The notes beneath the pieces are model-generated. The model worked only from the letters and a program-made list of their open reading frames with translations, searched no databases and was not told where the DNA came from. From an uncultured Paracoccaceae bacterium (lineage in GTDB: Bacteria > Pseudomonadota > Alphaproteobacteria > Rhodobacterales > Rhodobacteraceae): a DNA stretch of 64,000 bases. Below are positions 8,591 through 17,700 of this stretch, piece after piece; positions within the stretch are counted from its first letter, which is position 1, and every line of letters starts with the position of its first letter. The position numbers and the translations under genes are program-made. Location: contig CANLVP010000003.1 in assembly GCA_947494675.1 (NCBI GenBank), positions 591,001-655,000 on the forward strand. The letters are read 5' to 3'.

Positions 8591-9007
8591 TTAGGCATGG
8601 AATATTCTAACGATCCGTTCAGAGAGAACCTCGCCGTCTGGTCCAAGGATTTGGGCCAAGCACGACAGCGGTTTCCGAGAATTGTCCACAACCTTGATGC
8701 CAACACCAACGGTTCGGTTCAAAATTCGAAGCAATACCTTGCTGGCCTGCTCCTCGGTACAATCCCTCAACTGGATCATGATTTGCTTTGCCGACGTCGC
8801 CGCAGTGACGTCTGTCTGACGGAGAATAGGCCGAATAACGTTCTCAGATAACCCCAGGCTTTGGAGGCCATTTAAGTGATGGGCCGCTGTCGGTTCCGTT
8901 TGTGCATCTATCAAGCTCAAGACAATCGAACAAAACTTCTGACGGTTGAGGCGAAGCCACCAAGACGTGATCTTGTATTTGAACGTACCAAATTTTGGAT
9001 ATGTCAT
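8591..9007 (-). CDS. doubtful hypothetical protein, 138 aa
   Basis: An open frame of 138 codons with a helical, basic predicted product and no recognised domain. There is no clear ribosome-binding site before the ATG at 9007. The composition is compatible with coding but not decisive. It could be a chance frame in this gene-poor stretch. Confidence 0.3.
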   Translation of the reverse strand: MTYPKFGTFKYKITSWWLRLNRQKFCSIVLSLIDAQTEPTAAHHLNGLQSLGLSENVIRPILRQTDVTAATSAKQIMIQLRDCTEEQASKVLLRILNRTVGVGIKVVDNSRKPLSCLAQILGPDGEVLSERIVRIFHA

Positions 9008-9362
9008 GTCTTTGATACTCGATGAATGGCTGCAATCGCGTTTTCCTGAAACAAAGGTTCGCAGGTCGTCGAGTTCTTCGATTACGATGCGTGAGGTTAA
9101 ATCACATAGCCACTAATAAACGGTTTCAAACCTGCTGGTGGCACAGGCGCGAACTGCATCGACAAGGTTAACAGTGCGATGATGGAGGGTAAGAAGATCC
9201 TCAGCATCGGGAAATTTGGAACCACTCGAGTGCCCAACTATCAAATTTGCACACCACCCCAAGGATGGCCCCACAACTGACAGTTAACGTAAAAGTCAGG
9301 GCCCACCACATATGGGCAATCGGCGGAAATCCGCCTCTCCATGTTGTGATCCAGTCTCGCCG
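9008..9362. other. non-coding stretch with a short hairpin
   Basis: No credible gene. GGCGGA and TCCGCC near 9319-9332 form a 6-bp inverted repeat with a two-base loop and no following T-run. Confidence 0.4.
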
Positions 9363-9377
9363 TTAAGCCTTTTTTTA
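9363..9377 (+). promoter_or_regulatory. CtrA-like box (TTAA-N7-TTTA)
   Basis: TTAA at 9363-9366 and TTTA at 9374-9377 are seven bases apart (7 of 8 consensus positions). It ends 44 bp before the ATG of the small gene at 9422. Confidence 0.4.
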
Positions 9378-9421
9378 CAAACTTGCCCACAAAATGAATA
9401 AACTGCTAACGAGGCTTCATC

Positions 9422-9613
9422 ATGGATTCATATGAGTTAAGAATGCGGGCTGAACTGGGCGCGCTACATGCAGACAAAGCCGGTTTTATCCACACGAGGG
9501 ATGCGTTGCTAGAAATCGCGGCTTTACTTGCCCATGAGGACTCAGTGGCGTCCTCCCACCCACGCAACACTGATCGACTTCCGCAAAAGTTTGCTGAGTT
9601 CGAAGGTGTCTAA
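9422..9613 (+). CDS. small hypothetical protein, 63 aa
   Basis: A 63-residue protein, helical in its first 40 residues. It resembles the 52-residue product at 11486 in pattern: a GF(I/V) turn, an AL-x(3)-AA-L helix and a late HP pair. Both genes have a CtrA-like box about 45 bp upstream. A short CGAGG precedes the ATG. Function unknown. Confidence 0.55.
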   Translation: MDSYELRMRAELGALHADKAGFIHTRDALLEIAALLAHEDSVASSHPRNTDRLPQKFAEFEGV

Positions 9614-9830
9614 CACATGGTAATGGCGTATCGCTGATTCTTATGCAATCACAGGGAGAGCGCCGAAAATGAGTAAGTTGGGGGGGGATTTGAGCGTCAC
9701 TTGCTACCAAGACATAGACTAAACTCATCTTGAATGCCGGACTTTACGTTAGGTAAGGCGGGAAAATTTCGTATTTTTTACATGACCTTACCTCTATAGC
9801 AACAACTCCGTTGCAAGACCGGCTCGGCTA

Positions 9831-9845
9831 TTAGGCTTCCGTTAA
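9831..9845 (+). promoter_or_regulatory. CtrA-like box (TTAG-N7-TTAA)
   Basis: TTAG at 9831-9834 and TTAA at 9842-9845 are seven bases apart (7 of 8 positions). It ends 46 bp before the ATG at 9892. Confidence 0.42.
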
Positions 9846-9891
9846 CTCTGAGTGCCAAGAGTGGATGACATACTCAACTTGGGGAAGTTCG

Positions 9892-10101
9892 ATGTTAGAC
9901 ACAAAGATGGCTCGAGAGAGAGCACAAACTGTTGCGCAAAAATACTTTGGCGACTGCCAGAACCTATCTGTGGATGAATTGATCGGTAAGATTGAAAACA
10001 AGGGTTATGCGCTTGCAAGGCGTGGGAAAGCTGCCGAGGCCACCTTTCTTTTCGTGGCCGTGTCAGACCTTGAACTGGCAAGAAAACGGGACCGCCACTA
10101 A
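9892..10101 (+). CDS. small hypothetical protein, paralogue of the one at 4376
   Basis: A 69-residue basic protein. The ATG at 9892 follows GGGGAAG by 5 bp; an upstream in-frame ATG at 9865 lacks a site. Its central and C-terminal pattern (VAQKY, GYALARRG, LFVAVSDLEL) matches the product of 4376-4573. A CtrA-like box ends 46 bp upstream. Function unknown. Confidence 0.62.
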   Translation: MLDTKMARERAQTVAQKYFGDCQNLSVDELIGKIENKGYALARRGKAAEATFLFVAVSDLELARKRDRH

Positions 10102-10403
10102 CGCCTGCCTTAGTTTCTGAGGAAGTCGCGGTCGGTGCGGGCGTTACTATTCGCAACGACGACAGTGGACGTGACAGCTTGGGCCAGCACTTTGATCTAA
10201 TCAAAGCTCACTGTTGGGGCTAGTGGATCTCAATCGGGGTCTTTACCTTCCCTCCCCCATTTTTGGTGAGTTGATTGATCTAAGAGCAAGCCCGCAACCT
10301 TGACCTGTCCTTGGTTAACGACTGCGCACCAGCTTTATCAAGCCCGCTGGCGGGGATTGCCGGGCGGTACAGCTTACCAAGTCCAAGAGGCGTTGGAGAG
10401 TCG
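10102..10403. other. non-coding stretch
   Basis: No credible gene. A lone GTTAAC at 10314-10319 lies 85 bp before the next start, too far to fit the CtrA spacing seen elsewhere. Confidence 0.4.
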
Positions 10404-10697
10404 ATGCAACAAGAAATGCCAATCACAATAGATGGACTGGAGCAACTTGGTGCTGCTGGCGGGAGTGTTTTTACGCGCGAGGGTGTTCGTCTTGGCAGGT
10501 GGACCTACAGCGACAAATTTACAGTTGGGCATTACGACTTCATCCCAGAAGGGTCAGTTCACCCCGTGCTTTCAGATTTTCACCTGAGCTTCTTACTGGC
10601 GCTGATCGCAGAATGGTATGAGCCTGTAGAAACTGCAAGAGTGAGCAAGCCGAAGCGCCCACATCATGCAAACAACCTCAAGGTCAACACGATTTAG
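10404..10697 (+). CDS. hypothetical protein, 97 aa
   Basis: A 97-residue soluble protein. The ATG at 10404 follows GGAGAG by 4 bp and is preferred to a frame opening at 10311. A central Tyr/Phe-rich beta segment is followed by a hydrophobic helix (SFLLALIAEWYE) and a basic tail. No domain recognised. Confidence 0.5.
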   Translation: MQQEMPITIDGLEQLGAAGGSVFTREGVRLGRWTYSDKFTVGHYDFIPEGSVHPVLSDFHLSFLLALIAEWYEPVETARVSKPKRPHHANNLKVNTI

Positions 10698-11140
10698 GAT
10701 TGGTCCATTCAACGAGAGATGCTTCGAATTTGAGGGGCCACAAGAAGTCGGCAAACGGTCTGCGGCCCCTCTCCCGAAGGGAGAAAGTAACCTGACACTA
10801 TCAGGCATCGGAGACAAAGCAATTCAGCCCACCCTCAAAGCTTGTTGCCCGTCTTCATGACTGATTTCGGTAGAGTTTAGCCTCTCCCCAAAAATAGGGA
10901 GTTGCAGAATCAACTCCGCTTATGAGATCAAAGTTGTCCGCGGATATGAGCTGCTAACAAGTGGCACAAACTTGATAAAATCTGCTGACTATTGCTCGGA
11001 CCGTCGTGTTCGCGAGTTCAATCGAAGAATTGACTCAGCATGTATCGGCCGGGCGCAGTGTTTACGACCCAGTAACCATTTTTCCTGTTTAACTACGACT
11101 TGAACTTGCTGGAACTAGAAAACCTATGCTGGGGAAGATT
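10698..11140. other. non-coding stretch
   Basis: No credible gene. TTAA at 11089-11092 lies 48 bp before the ATG at 11141, the position of the proximal half of a CtrA box, but the distal half (ATTT) is poor. Confidence 0.4.
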
Positions 11141-11323
11141 ATGCCTAACCACGAATGGATCGTTGGCGTACTTAACGATATCGCTAGTTACGCTGAGAAG
11201 AACAATATGGAAAAACTCAAAGAGACATTGCGGGCTGCCCAAGCCGTTGCAATCGTTGAAACTGGTTGCGACATCGTCAACTTTCCAGAGCCAGAAAGAC
11301 CGAAGCTGCAAGTCGTTAAATAG
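11141..11323 (+). CDS. small hypothetical protein, 60 aa
   Basis: A 60-residue, largely helical protein. The ATG at 11141 has GGGGAAG 3 bp upstream. A central ME-KLKETL-AAQ helix is followed by a proline-rich basic tail. A CtrA half-site TTAA lies 48 bp upstream. Function unknown; grouped by size and setting with the other small genes here. Confidence 0.55.
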   Translation: MPNHEWIVGVLNDIASYAEKNNMEKLKETLRAAQAVAIVETGCDIVNFPEPERPKLQVVK

Positions 11324-11423
11324 CGACCTGTGGCGGCAAGATTCGTCACCCTCCGGCCCGCCAAGTATGGTGGTCATGCTCTTTGAGCAAATTTTTGCCG
11401 CTTAGTCCTTTTCAGTCGCTACG

Positions 11424-11438
11424 TTAACCCCCAGTTAA
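11424..11438 (+). promoter_or_regulatory. perfect CtrA-like box TTAA-N7-TTAA
   Basis: TTAA at 11424-11427 and 11435-11438 flank CCCCCAG. It ends 47 bp before the ATG of the small gene at 11486. This is the clearest box in the series. Confidence 0.55.
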
Positions 11439-11485
11439 CTTTACCAAACTAGCCCCTCCTTTACGCAACTGGGGGCAAAATAGAC

Positions 11486-11644
11486 ATGGACAAAGAACTT
11501 CTAAACCTGCGAATTATCGAAGCAATATTGAAGGCCAATCACTTGGGTTTCGTTGGTCTCGAAAATGCGCTGTACCAGGTGGCGGCGACACTCAACGAGG
11601 TGCGTTTCGTCGAAAACCATCCTCAATCGGGTCGGCTTTCCTAA
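11486..11644 (+). CDS. very small hypothetical protein, 52 aa
   Basis: ATG at 11486 to TAA at 11642-11644. The 52-residue product is almost wholly helical: an ELLNLRIIEAILKA helix, a GFVGLENALYQVAATL helix and a short tail with HPQ. It resembles the 63-residue product at 9422. GGGGGC lies upstream at 11471-11476. A perfect CtrA-like box ends 47 bp upstream, the best support that this tiny frame is real. Confidence 0.55.
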   Translation: MDKELLNLRIIEAILKANHLGFVGLENALYQVAATLNEVRFVENHPQSGRLS

Positions 11645-11798
11645 TCATCGTTCGGTGAAATGAACGCCACAATCAAACTCTGATATGACCGGATACGTAC
11701 GCTGCAATATTCAGTATCGAGACCCCGCTTAGAATTTTCCTCGCCATTTCGGTTCCAAACTGTACTATGCGCGAATGCGTTTCGTGTTTGGGGGTAGG

Positions 11799-12023
11799 AT
11801 GGACCGTATTGCGAATGTCCTGTCCTCGTCGCTGGACGAGGCCGAAAGAGGGCTCTTGGTGAGAGCCGCGTCTGCCGACTCGATGCCAAAAAATGACTTG
11901 AAAATGCTGTTTCAACTCCGCCTGATTGAACCAACGGAACTTGGGACCGCTCCCAGGTTAACTCCTCTGGGCATAACCGTCCTATCCTACATGCGCCATT
12001 CAACATTAGATCCAAGCAACTGA
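11799..12023 (+). CDS. small hypothetical protein, 74 aa
   Basis: A 74-residue protein beginning MDRIANVLSSSLDEAERGLL. The late LTPLG motif and helical layout suggest a winged-helix-like fold, but this is a guess. The ATG at 11799 sits right after GGGGGTAGG. No CtrA-like box is present. It precedes the PpsR-like regulator by 141 bp in the same direction. Confidence 0.5.
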   Translation: MDRIANVLSSSLDEAERGLLVRAASADSMPKNDLKMLFQLRLIEPTELGTAPRLTPLGITVLSYMRHSTLDPSN

Positions 12024-12164
12024 CCTGAAATGGACAAGGCCCGTTAGGTCCGAAAGCCTATGGTTTGTCGTCCAACACCGTCTCAACGGAGATGGTCAAG
12101 GCGATTGATCTCTGAGAGTGTTGCCAAAAATGCTGCGAGGCCAAGCGTCAGAAGGACCAATTTG

Positions 12165-12833
12165 ATGGGTGACGGTGCGAAACCAAAGATTCAAGCTGAT
12201 CCGTGGCGAGAATATGATGCCGCTGCGCTGCTCGCCTTGAGCGGCGACATTAGCATACTCTTGTCCGATGAGTTTCAAATCCGTGACGTCGTTGTTCCCG
12301 AAAAGGACAAGTTTGAGATTGACCTACGGAAGAAGTGGTTGGGCCTGTTCTTTGGCGAAATCGTCGCAAGCGACAGCATTGCAAAGACTGAGTCACTTCT
12401 GGGCTCCGATGCATGTTCATCAAAAAACGGAGCGAGATGGCGCCACCTTAACCTCTTGGCCGAGGATGCTCCCGACGTTCCAGTGCTTGCAAAATACTTC
12501 GTGGTGCGAACAGCATTCGGGGATGTCCGCCAAGTAATTTGCCGCGACCTTCGACCCATGACCGAACTACACGCCCTTTGGCAGAGGGACAGACGCAAGC
12601 TGAACGAACACCTGGAACGTACCTCTGCTGCTAATACGTCATCTTTGCCAGTTGACGAGTTGGTGGGCGCAGCGCCTCTTGCAGACATCATCGCGGCGGC
12701 CGCAGACGAAGTTGCTCGGATGTGTATCGAAGAGGCATTGAGGTCGAACGCCGGGGATGAGGCTGCAGCGGCAGAGCTTTTATCCATATCCGTTGGAGAA
12801 CTTCGGCGTAGAAGCCGGAAAAACCTTCATTGA
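12165..12833 (+). CDS. short PpsR/CrtJ-like PAS-HTH regulator
   Basis: The 222-residue product aligns by pattern with both ends of PpsR, the Rhodobacterales photosynthesis repressor. An N-terminal PAS-like part (AALLALSGDISILLSD, KKWLG, CRDLRPM near residues 122-128) is joined to a C-terminal Fis-type unit (ELVGAAPL, CIEEALRSNAGDEAAAAELL). PpsR usually has about 470 residues with further PAS domains in between; those are absent. The usual recognition helix (LSRQSLYVKLRR) is altered to ISVGELRRRSRKN, so DNA binding may differ or be lost. AGAAGGACC lies 8 bp before the ATG at 12165. Role unknown. Confidence 0.7.
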   Translation: MGDGAKPKIQADPWREYDAAALLALSGDISILLSDEFQIRDVVVPEKDKFEIDLRKKWLGLFFGEIVASDSIAKTESLLGSDACSSKNGARWRHLNLLAEDAPDVPVLAKYFVVRTAFGDVRQVICRDLRPMTELHALWQRDRRKLNEHLERTSAANTSSLPVDELVGAAPLADIIAAAADEVARMCIEEALRSNAGDEAAAAELLSISVGELRRRSRKNLH

Positions 12834-12900
12834 ACAGGGCGCGCGGGCCGGTAGATCAAGCGGAACACTTGCACTAAGACGCAAAGGCAAAAATGGATGC

Positions 12901-13170
12901 CTAATGTAAGTGAAGATGAGCGTTGTTCTTGAACTCCGTTAGGTGTTGCTCGAGAGTGAAAATCTCAATCTGCATCTCTCGAATTCTGTCTATCGCGACA
13001 TCAACGGCTTCTTCGCTGCCTTCCGTTGCACCGACGTCTGCATAGAAAGCGGCAATCTGGCACACGGCCTGCTTGGATAACCCTAACGCAACGGGAGTCT
13101 CCAAGGAGAATACGGCATTAAGCGCGTCGTACAGCTGATCTTCTGGTTCTTTGTGACTTTGGAAATACAT
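12901..13170 (-). CDS. small hypothetical protein, 89 aa
   Basis: An 89-residue acidic, mostly helical protein ending in a His-rich tail (HLHLH). The ATG at 13170 follows TAGGACC; a longer frame opens at 13200. The central pattern (an ALGLSKQAV turn, then EEAVDVAIDRIREM) suggests a helical bundle. No domain recognised. It is convergent with the PpsR-like gene. Confidence 0.5.
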   Translation of the reverse strand: MYFQSHKEPEDQLYDALNAVFSLETPVALGLSKQAVCQIAAFYADVGATEGSEEAVDVAIDRIREMQIEIFTLEQHLTEFKNNAHLHLH

Positions 13171-13390
13171 TGATCTGGTCCTATAATTTTCCTGCGTCAA
13201 ATATTGCGCTTTCGACAGCGAACAACGGACGAATGAGCAGTCCTGCTATGCAGGGAGGACAAATTGCTTTGGCCGCTTACCAAAGACTGCGAACTGTTCA
13301 AAGCCAACCGCATTTGCCTTGGCAACTACTTCCCTTGGGCGATATTTTGGGCGCTCTGTTTCTTTGACCTGCGCCCCTTTGAGTCAGCGT

Positions 13391-14250
13391 TTATAAGTTA
13401 GCTCTGTTCAGAGTTTGGTCCTCTCTTGACCGTTGGTGATACTCCCGCGGGGTGAGCCCGTCGAGGCTCGAGTGCGGGCGGTGGTGGTTGTAGTCATAGC
13501 GCCATGCCACATCATGCGGCAGGCATGGCGCAGAGACGGGAACAAGTGTTCGTTCAGGCATTCGTCTCGCATCCTCCCGCTGAATCTTTCGACGAAGCCA
13601 TTCTGCATGAACTTTCCGGGCGCGATGTAGTGCCAGCCGACTTTACGGTCTTCCTGCCATTTCAGCATCGCGTTGCTTGTCAGTTCGGTTCCATTGTCGC
13701 TGACCACAAGGCAGGGATACCCACGCAGCTCGGCGATCCGATCCAATTCACGGGCGACATGTGCGCCGCTTATGGTTGTATCCACCACAGCGGCCAGGCA
13801 TTCCCGGCTAAAGTCATCAAACACGTTCAGCACCCTGAACCGACGCCCGTCTTCCAGCGCGTCCGACATGAAGTCGAGGGAACCACCTCCGGTTTGGCTT
13901 CTGCGGGATCGCCATGGGCGATCTGGTGCCAACTGCGCGCTGGCGCCCGCGCCGTTTACGAACAGTTAACCCTTCTTCGCGGTAGCCCGGTACAGTTTCT
14001 TCCAGTTTACCCCCCAGCCTTCACGCTTCAGCAGCATGTGCAAGCGGCGATCGCCGAACCAACGCCGTTCAGACGCCGGCTCCTTCATCCTGATACGCAG
14101 CCCCGTGTCCTGTGGTCGTTCGGGCTTGCGCCGATAGACACGCGGATCGATCCCGGCCAACGCACAGGCGCGTCTTTGATTGTACCCCTTGGTCTTCATC
14201 GCCCAATCCACAGCATTCCTCCTCGAATTGGGCCTCAGAAGTTTTTCCAA
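13391..14250 (-). pseudogene. IS3-family transposase OrfB, frameshifted
   Basis: The product would be the DDE integrase of the IS. Recognisable parts are [56 protein letters not shown], the [21 protein letters not shown] block with the first Asp pair, [10 protein letters not shown], the [17 protein letters not shown] region with the Glu, and [11 protein letters not shown]. The frame is broken near 13990 (one base lost), near 13880 (one base gained) and near 13515 (about five bases gained). The original stop is at 13391-13393. Confidence 0.85.
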
Positions 14251-14500
14251 GCATCTCTTTCAGTGTGGCGACGTCCATCATCTGCTCGGCCAGCATCTTC
14301 TTCAGCTTAGCGTTCTCGCTTCCCAACGTCTTCAGCCGCCGCGCATCAGGGACCTCCATGCCGCCGTACTTGGATCGCCATTTGTAGAATGTCGCGTCAC
14401 TAATCCCGTGCTTGCGACAAAGCTCCTTCGCGCTAAGCCCAGCCTGATGCTCTCTCAGGATGCCAATGATCTGTTCTTCGCTGAAACGGCTTCTCTTCAT
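14069..14500 (-). CDS. IS3-family OrfA
   Basis: The first about 85 residues are a typical IS3/IS407-group OrfA: a helix-turn-helix (SEEQIIGILREHQAGLSAKELCRKHGISDATFYKWRSKYGG, here given by its landmarks EEQIIGIL, CRKHGIS and FYKWRSKYGG) and a leucine-zipper-like AKLKKMLAEQMMDVATLK. Beyond residue 90 the frame overlaps orfB and no longer resembles OrfA, so the functional part probably ended near 14240 by programmed frameshift into orfB. Confidence 0.8.
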   Translation of the reverse strand: MKRSRFSEEQIIGILREHQAGLSAKELCRKHGISDATFYKWRSKYGGMEVPDARRLKTLGSENAKLKKMLAEQMMDVATLKEMLGKTSEAQFEEECCGLGDEDQGVQSKTRLCVGRDRSACLSAQARTTTGHGAAYQDEGAGV

Positions 14501-14715
14501 CTTCTGTCTCCTCAGTTGGAGAAAAGGCTAACCTCAAATCGAGGACTTTTCAGGGGAGCAGGTCACCTAGATCTTAACGGTCATGACACCTGATACACCT
14601 CCTTTCGGTAGTTATGTTGTTTGACACATTCTTAAAGGCTCAGTCGCCATTTGTTCTGACAGCCGTCGAACCGATCTGGCGGGCTGCAACCAAGTCTCTA
14701 AAAAGGTTTGTTTTT

Positions 14716-17700
14716 CTATTTTCTTCTCAGTCGTATCAATCTACTATTTTCGATCACAATCGGATGATCCGCTTGACGACCCGGCGACCGTTCATAGTAC
14801 CATCCTATCAGTTGAACGATAGCTGCAACGATCTTGCGAACTAAGGCAGTGATGACCCTTTTGCCATGAACGGCTTCGGCTAGCCGCGGACCGATAGCCC
14901 AATATAGTACGATAAGCATACGTCCGAACAGACTACTGCGTAGAATGGAGTCGCGATACCACCGCAAGAGCCACACTTCAGGATGGTCCCCGTCAGCATA
15001 GGCGACCGTTGCGACGAAACAGTCAGCCTCCATGAGGATGTCACCCTCATCTTTGTCGGTCGTTTCATCAATGGATGGGGCTTCTGCATCAACAGTTGGA
15101 TAGTCTTCAAGACTATGACCCCGTTCTTCGACTTTTTGGCCAAGCAGCTTTGGCTCCAAACGATCTCGATCATCAAGCTCCATACCGTCAAGCAGTGATT
15201 TCGCGCTTTGCTCGCCGGTATAGCTAACTATTTGTTGAGCGGTATCCGCAGATGTTTGATCAAACAGAGCGGCAACTTCGGTTGGAGAATATTCACTGAG
15301 ACCAATCAAGAACCCTTCGGCGCCTGTCTCTCCGAAGAGTTCTTCGAGGTCCGTAGGATCCATTGAATCCAGAACTTGCCCTGCCGTTTTCGCGTCTAAA
15401 TTTGCAAAGAGGATTATCGGATCAGATGCCCCAAAAGTAGAGTCGAATGTTTCGCTGTCCATCTCGTCGAATAGTGAACGTATCTGATTTCGGGACATTT
15501 CGTTCAGCTGCTCAGATAAATCCAACGCAGACATCCCACTTTCCTGAAAGTCAACTACGCAATCGATGAATTCACTCTTTTCCCCCCCCACGCCAATCAT
15601 GAGTGTTTTCGAACCATCCTCAAAACTGATGATCAAGTCACCATTGTCATCTCCAGTAGTGGTCATTGAATTGAGTAGACTCTGTGGATCGTCAAATTGC
15701 CCAAGAAATGTAATTTTATCCCCTTCCGACAGGTCAAAATCAGAAATAAGACCATGGGAGCCTGCCGGTGCCACAAAGTAGTCTGCCCCGCTACCGCCTC
15801 TTAGTTCATCGAAGCCGCGACCCCCGCTTAATATGTCGTCGCCTCTCCCCCCAAAAAGGCGGTCGTTCCCATCACCGCCATTGATGACATCTGCCCCATC
15901 GCCTCCGGCAAGATAGTCAATTCCATCCCCGCCAACAATTTGATCATTGCCTTCAGCACCGAAAATGCTGTCGTTTCCTTTATCTCCGAAAGCAGCATCC
16001 TGGCCGCCGCCACCATATATAAAATCGTGATCGTCACCGCCGCGGATTGAATCATTGCCCTCACGCCCAAAAAGTACATCATCGCCCACATGCGAGGTCA
16101 TTCTATCATCAAATTTCGATCCAAATAGCTCGTCGTCGTAGTTGATGTCGCTTCTATACATCGGATCATGATCACTAATTGTCACACCATCTTCCGATAG
16201 TTGAACTGACAGCCTAAGAATGCCATGCGGAGGAATAACGACTTCGCCCGACGACAAATCACGCTCAGAGAGAAGTTCAAATTTTGGGAGCCCATGAACA
16301 GCCGTTGGATCGGATTCATCCTTCCATCCGCTAGCAGGGTCATCGACGCTAGTCAGCGTCTCGCCCCAGATGTGAGTGTACTCACCAAAATAATCCCCAA
16401 CTTGAAGTTGAAGCAGTAGTGTCTGATCACTCCGTGACGAGATGTAAACGACAGCACGTTCGTCGCTTCCAAACGTATTCACCACATAAGTATCTTCCGA
16501 TGAGTCAACAAAATCATTATCCATTTTAGCGGACGTTATCAGTTCCGAGTCTTGAGCGATGAATGCTCTTAATCCGATAAGTGATTCCTCCATGGACGCT
16601 ACAATTTCACCCGCAACGGATAAACGCATCTTGGTTTCCGACAGTTCAGCGTCACCAAAGTTTGATGAAAGTCCAGCATCTAACCACCGAAACTGGGCCC
16701 CCCATATCGATGCTGTATCAACACCCGCGGCCAGCAATGTTTCGAAACCGGATATCAACGCGGAGGCTTGAGCCATCCCGGTATCGGCGCCATCAGCGCC
16801 GTAAATGTTCCATTCCGAAGCAAAGTAGTCCAGTGAACGATTGCCGACAGCATCTTCCCAGTCGTCAATTTGACCGAGGTGACGGTCTCGCCCGTCTACT
16901 TCTCCTAGATTGGGTGCATAATAATGTATGACTACGCTATCGATAGCATCCAAGGCGTCTTGAGATAGTGCGCTAATTATTGTGTCATTGTCACCCTCCC
17001 GCCAGCCAGCACCTGCTTGCACGGCAATCTTTGGAGCAACCCAGTCTGATGGAAGGGCGGCTCTGCTGGCATGGTCTTGGATCGCACTATCTACCGCTCG
17101 GATCAGTGCATCCGCGGCTTTTCCATATTCCTCCGCATTGAGGTCGGCAAAATGGTAATACTCGTTGCCAATCTCGAAATGCTGAATATTGACCTCACCA
17201 AAACGACCAGAGAGCACATCACTGACAAGCTGCTCCACTTTAGCGACCGAATCTTTGCTTACACTGATTTTACCATTTTTTGTGCTAACCAAATTCATCG
17301 TTGGAAGCACAAATTGGATACCTAGATCGTTTGAACTTGCATATTCGAACAACCTGCCGGGACCTTCAATCAAGTTGCCATCTGGGCCTTGAACCTCCGT
17401 CTCTCCACGTTCAAACAGCTCCTGCCAAATATCACCTTGGGGATCGAAATATCTTTCCGTTACGGTTCCTCCTGGGTAGCGAACTGCGCTTGACCCAAGG
17501 TGTTGTAACAGCTTAGAAAAGTTACTGCCCGTCTCCAAGGTATTGACGCCAGCTACATAGTTTACTCCGAAGTGAGTCGAACTAATGGCATTCTCGATCG
17601 CATACTGACCCAGATCGTTTATAAAGGGGGTGCCTGCCATATCTCGCCTCAAAAAGCCACGAGATTGGGGTACAAAATTTTTGGAGCTTCGGATTAGCGC

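Larger units (their letters stand above)
13365..14565 (-). mobile_element. decayed IS3-family element (IS407-like), about 1.2 kb
   Basis: Imperfect terminal inverted repeats are visible: TGACCTGCGCCCCTT at 13365-13379 and, on the other strand from 14565 inward, TGACCTGCTCCCCTG. Between them lie orfA and orfB of an IS3-family transposase on the minus strand. No convincing target duplication was seen. Three frameshifts in orfB make the element inactive unless complemented. Confidence 0.82.

Noticed and set aside
13504..14310. 268-codon open frame on the plus strand
   Set aside because: Antisense of the IS3 transposase genes.
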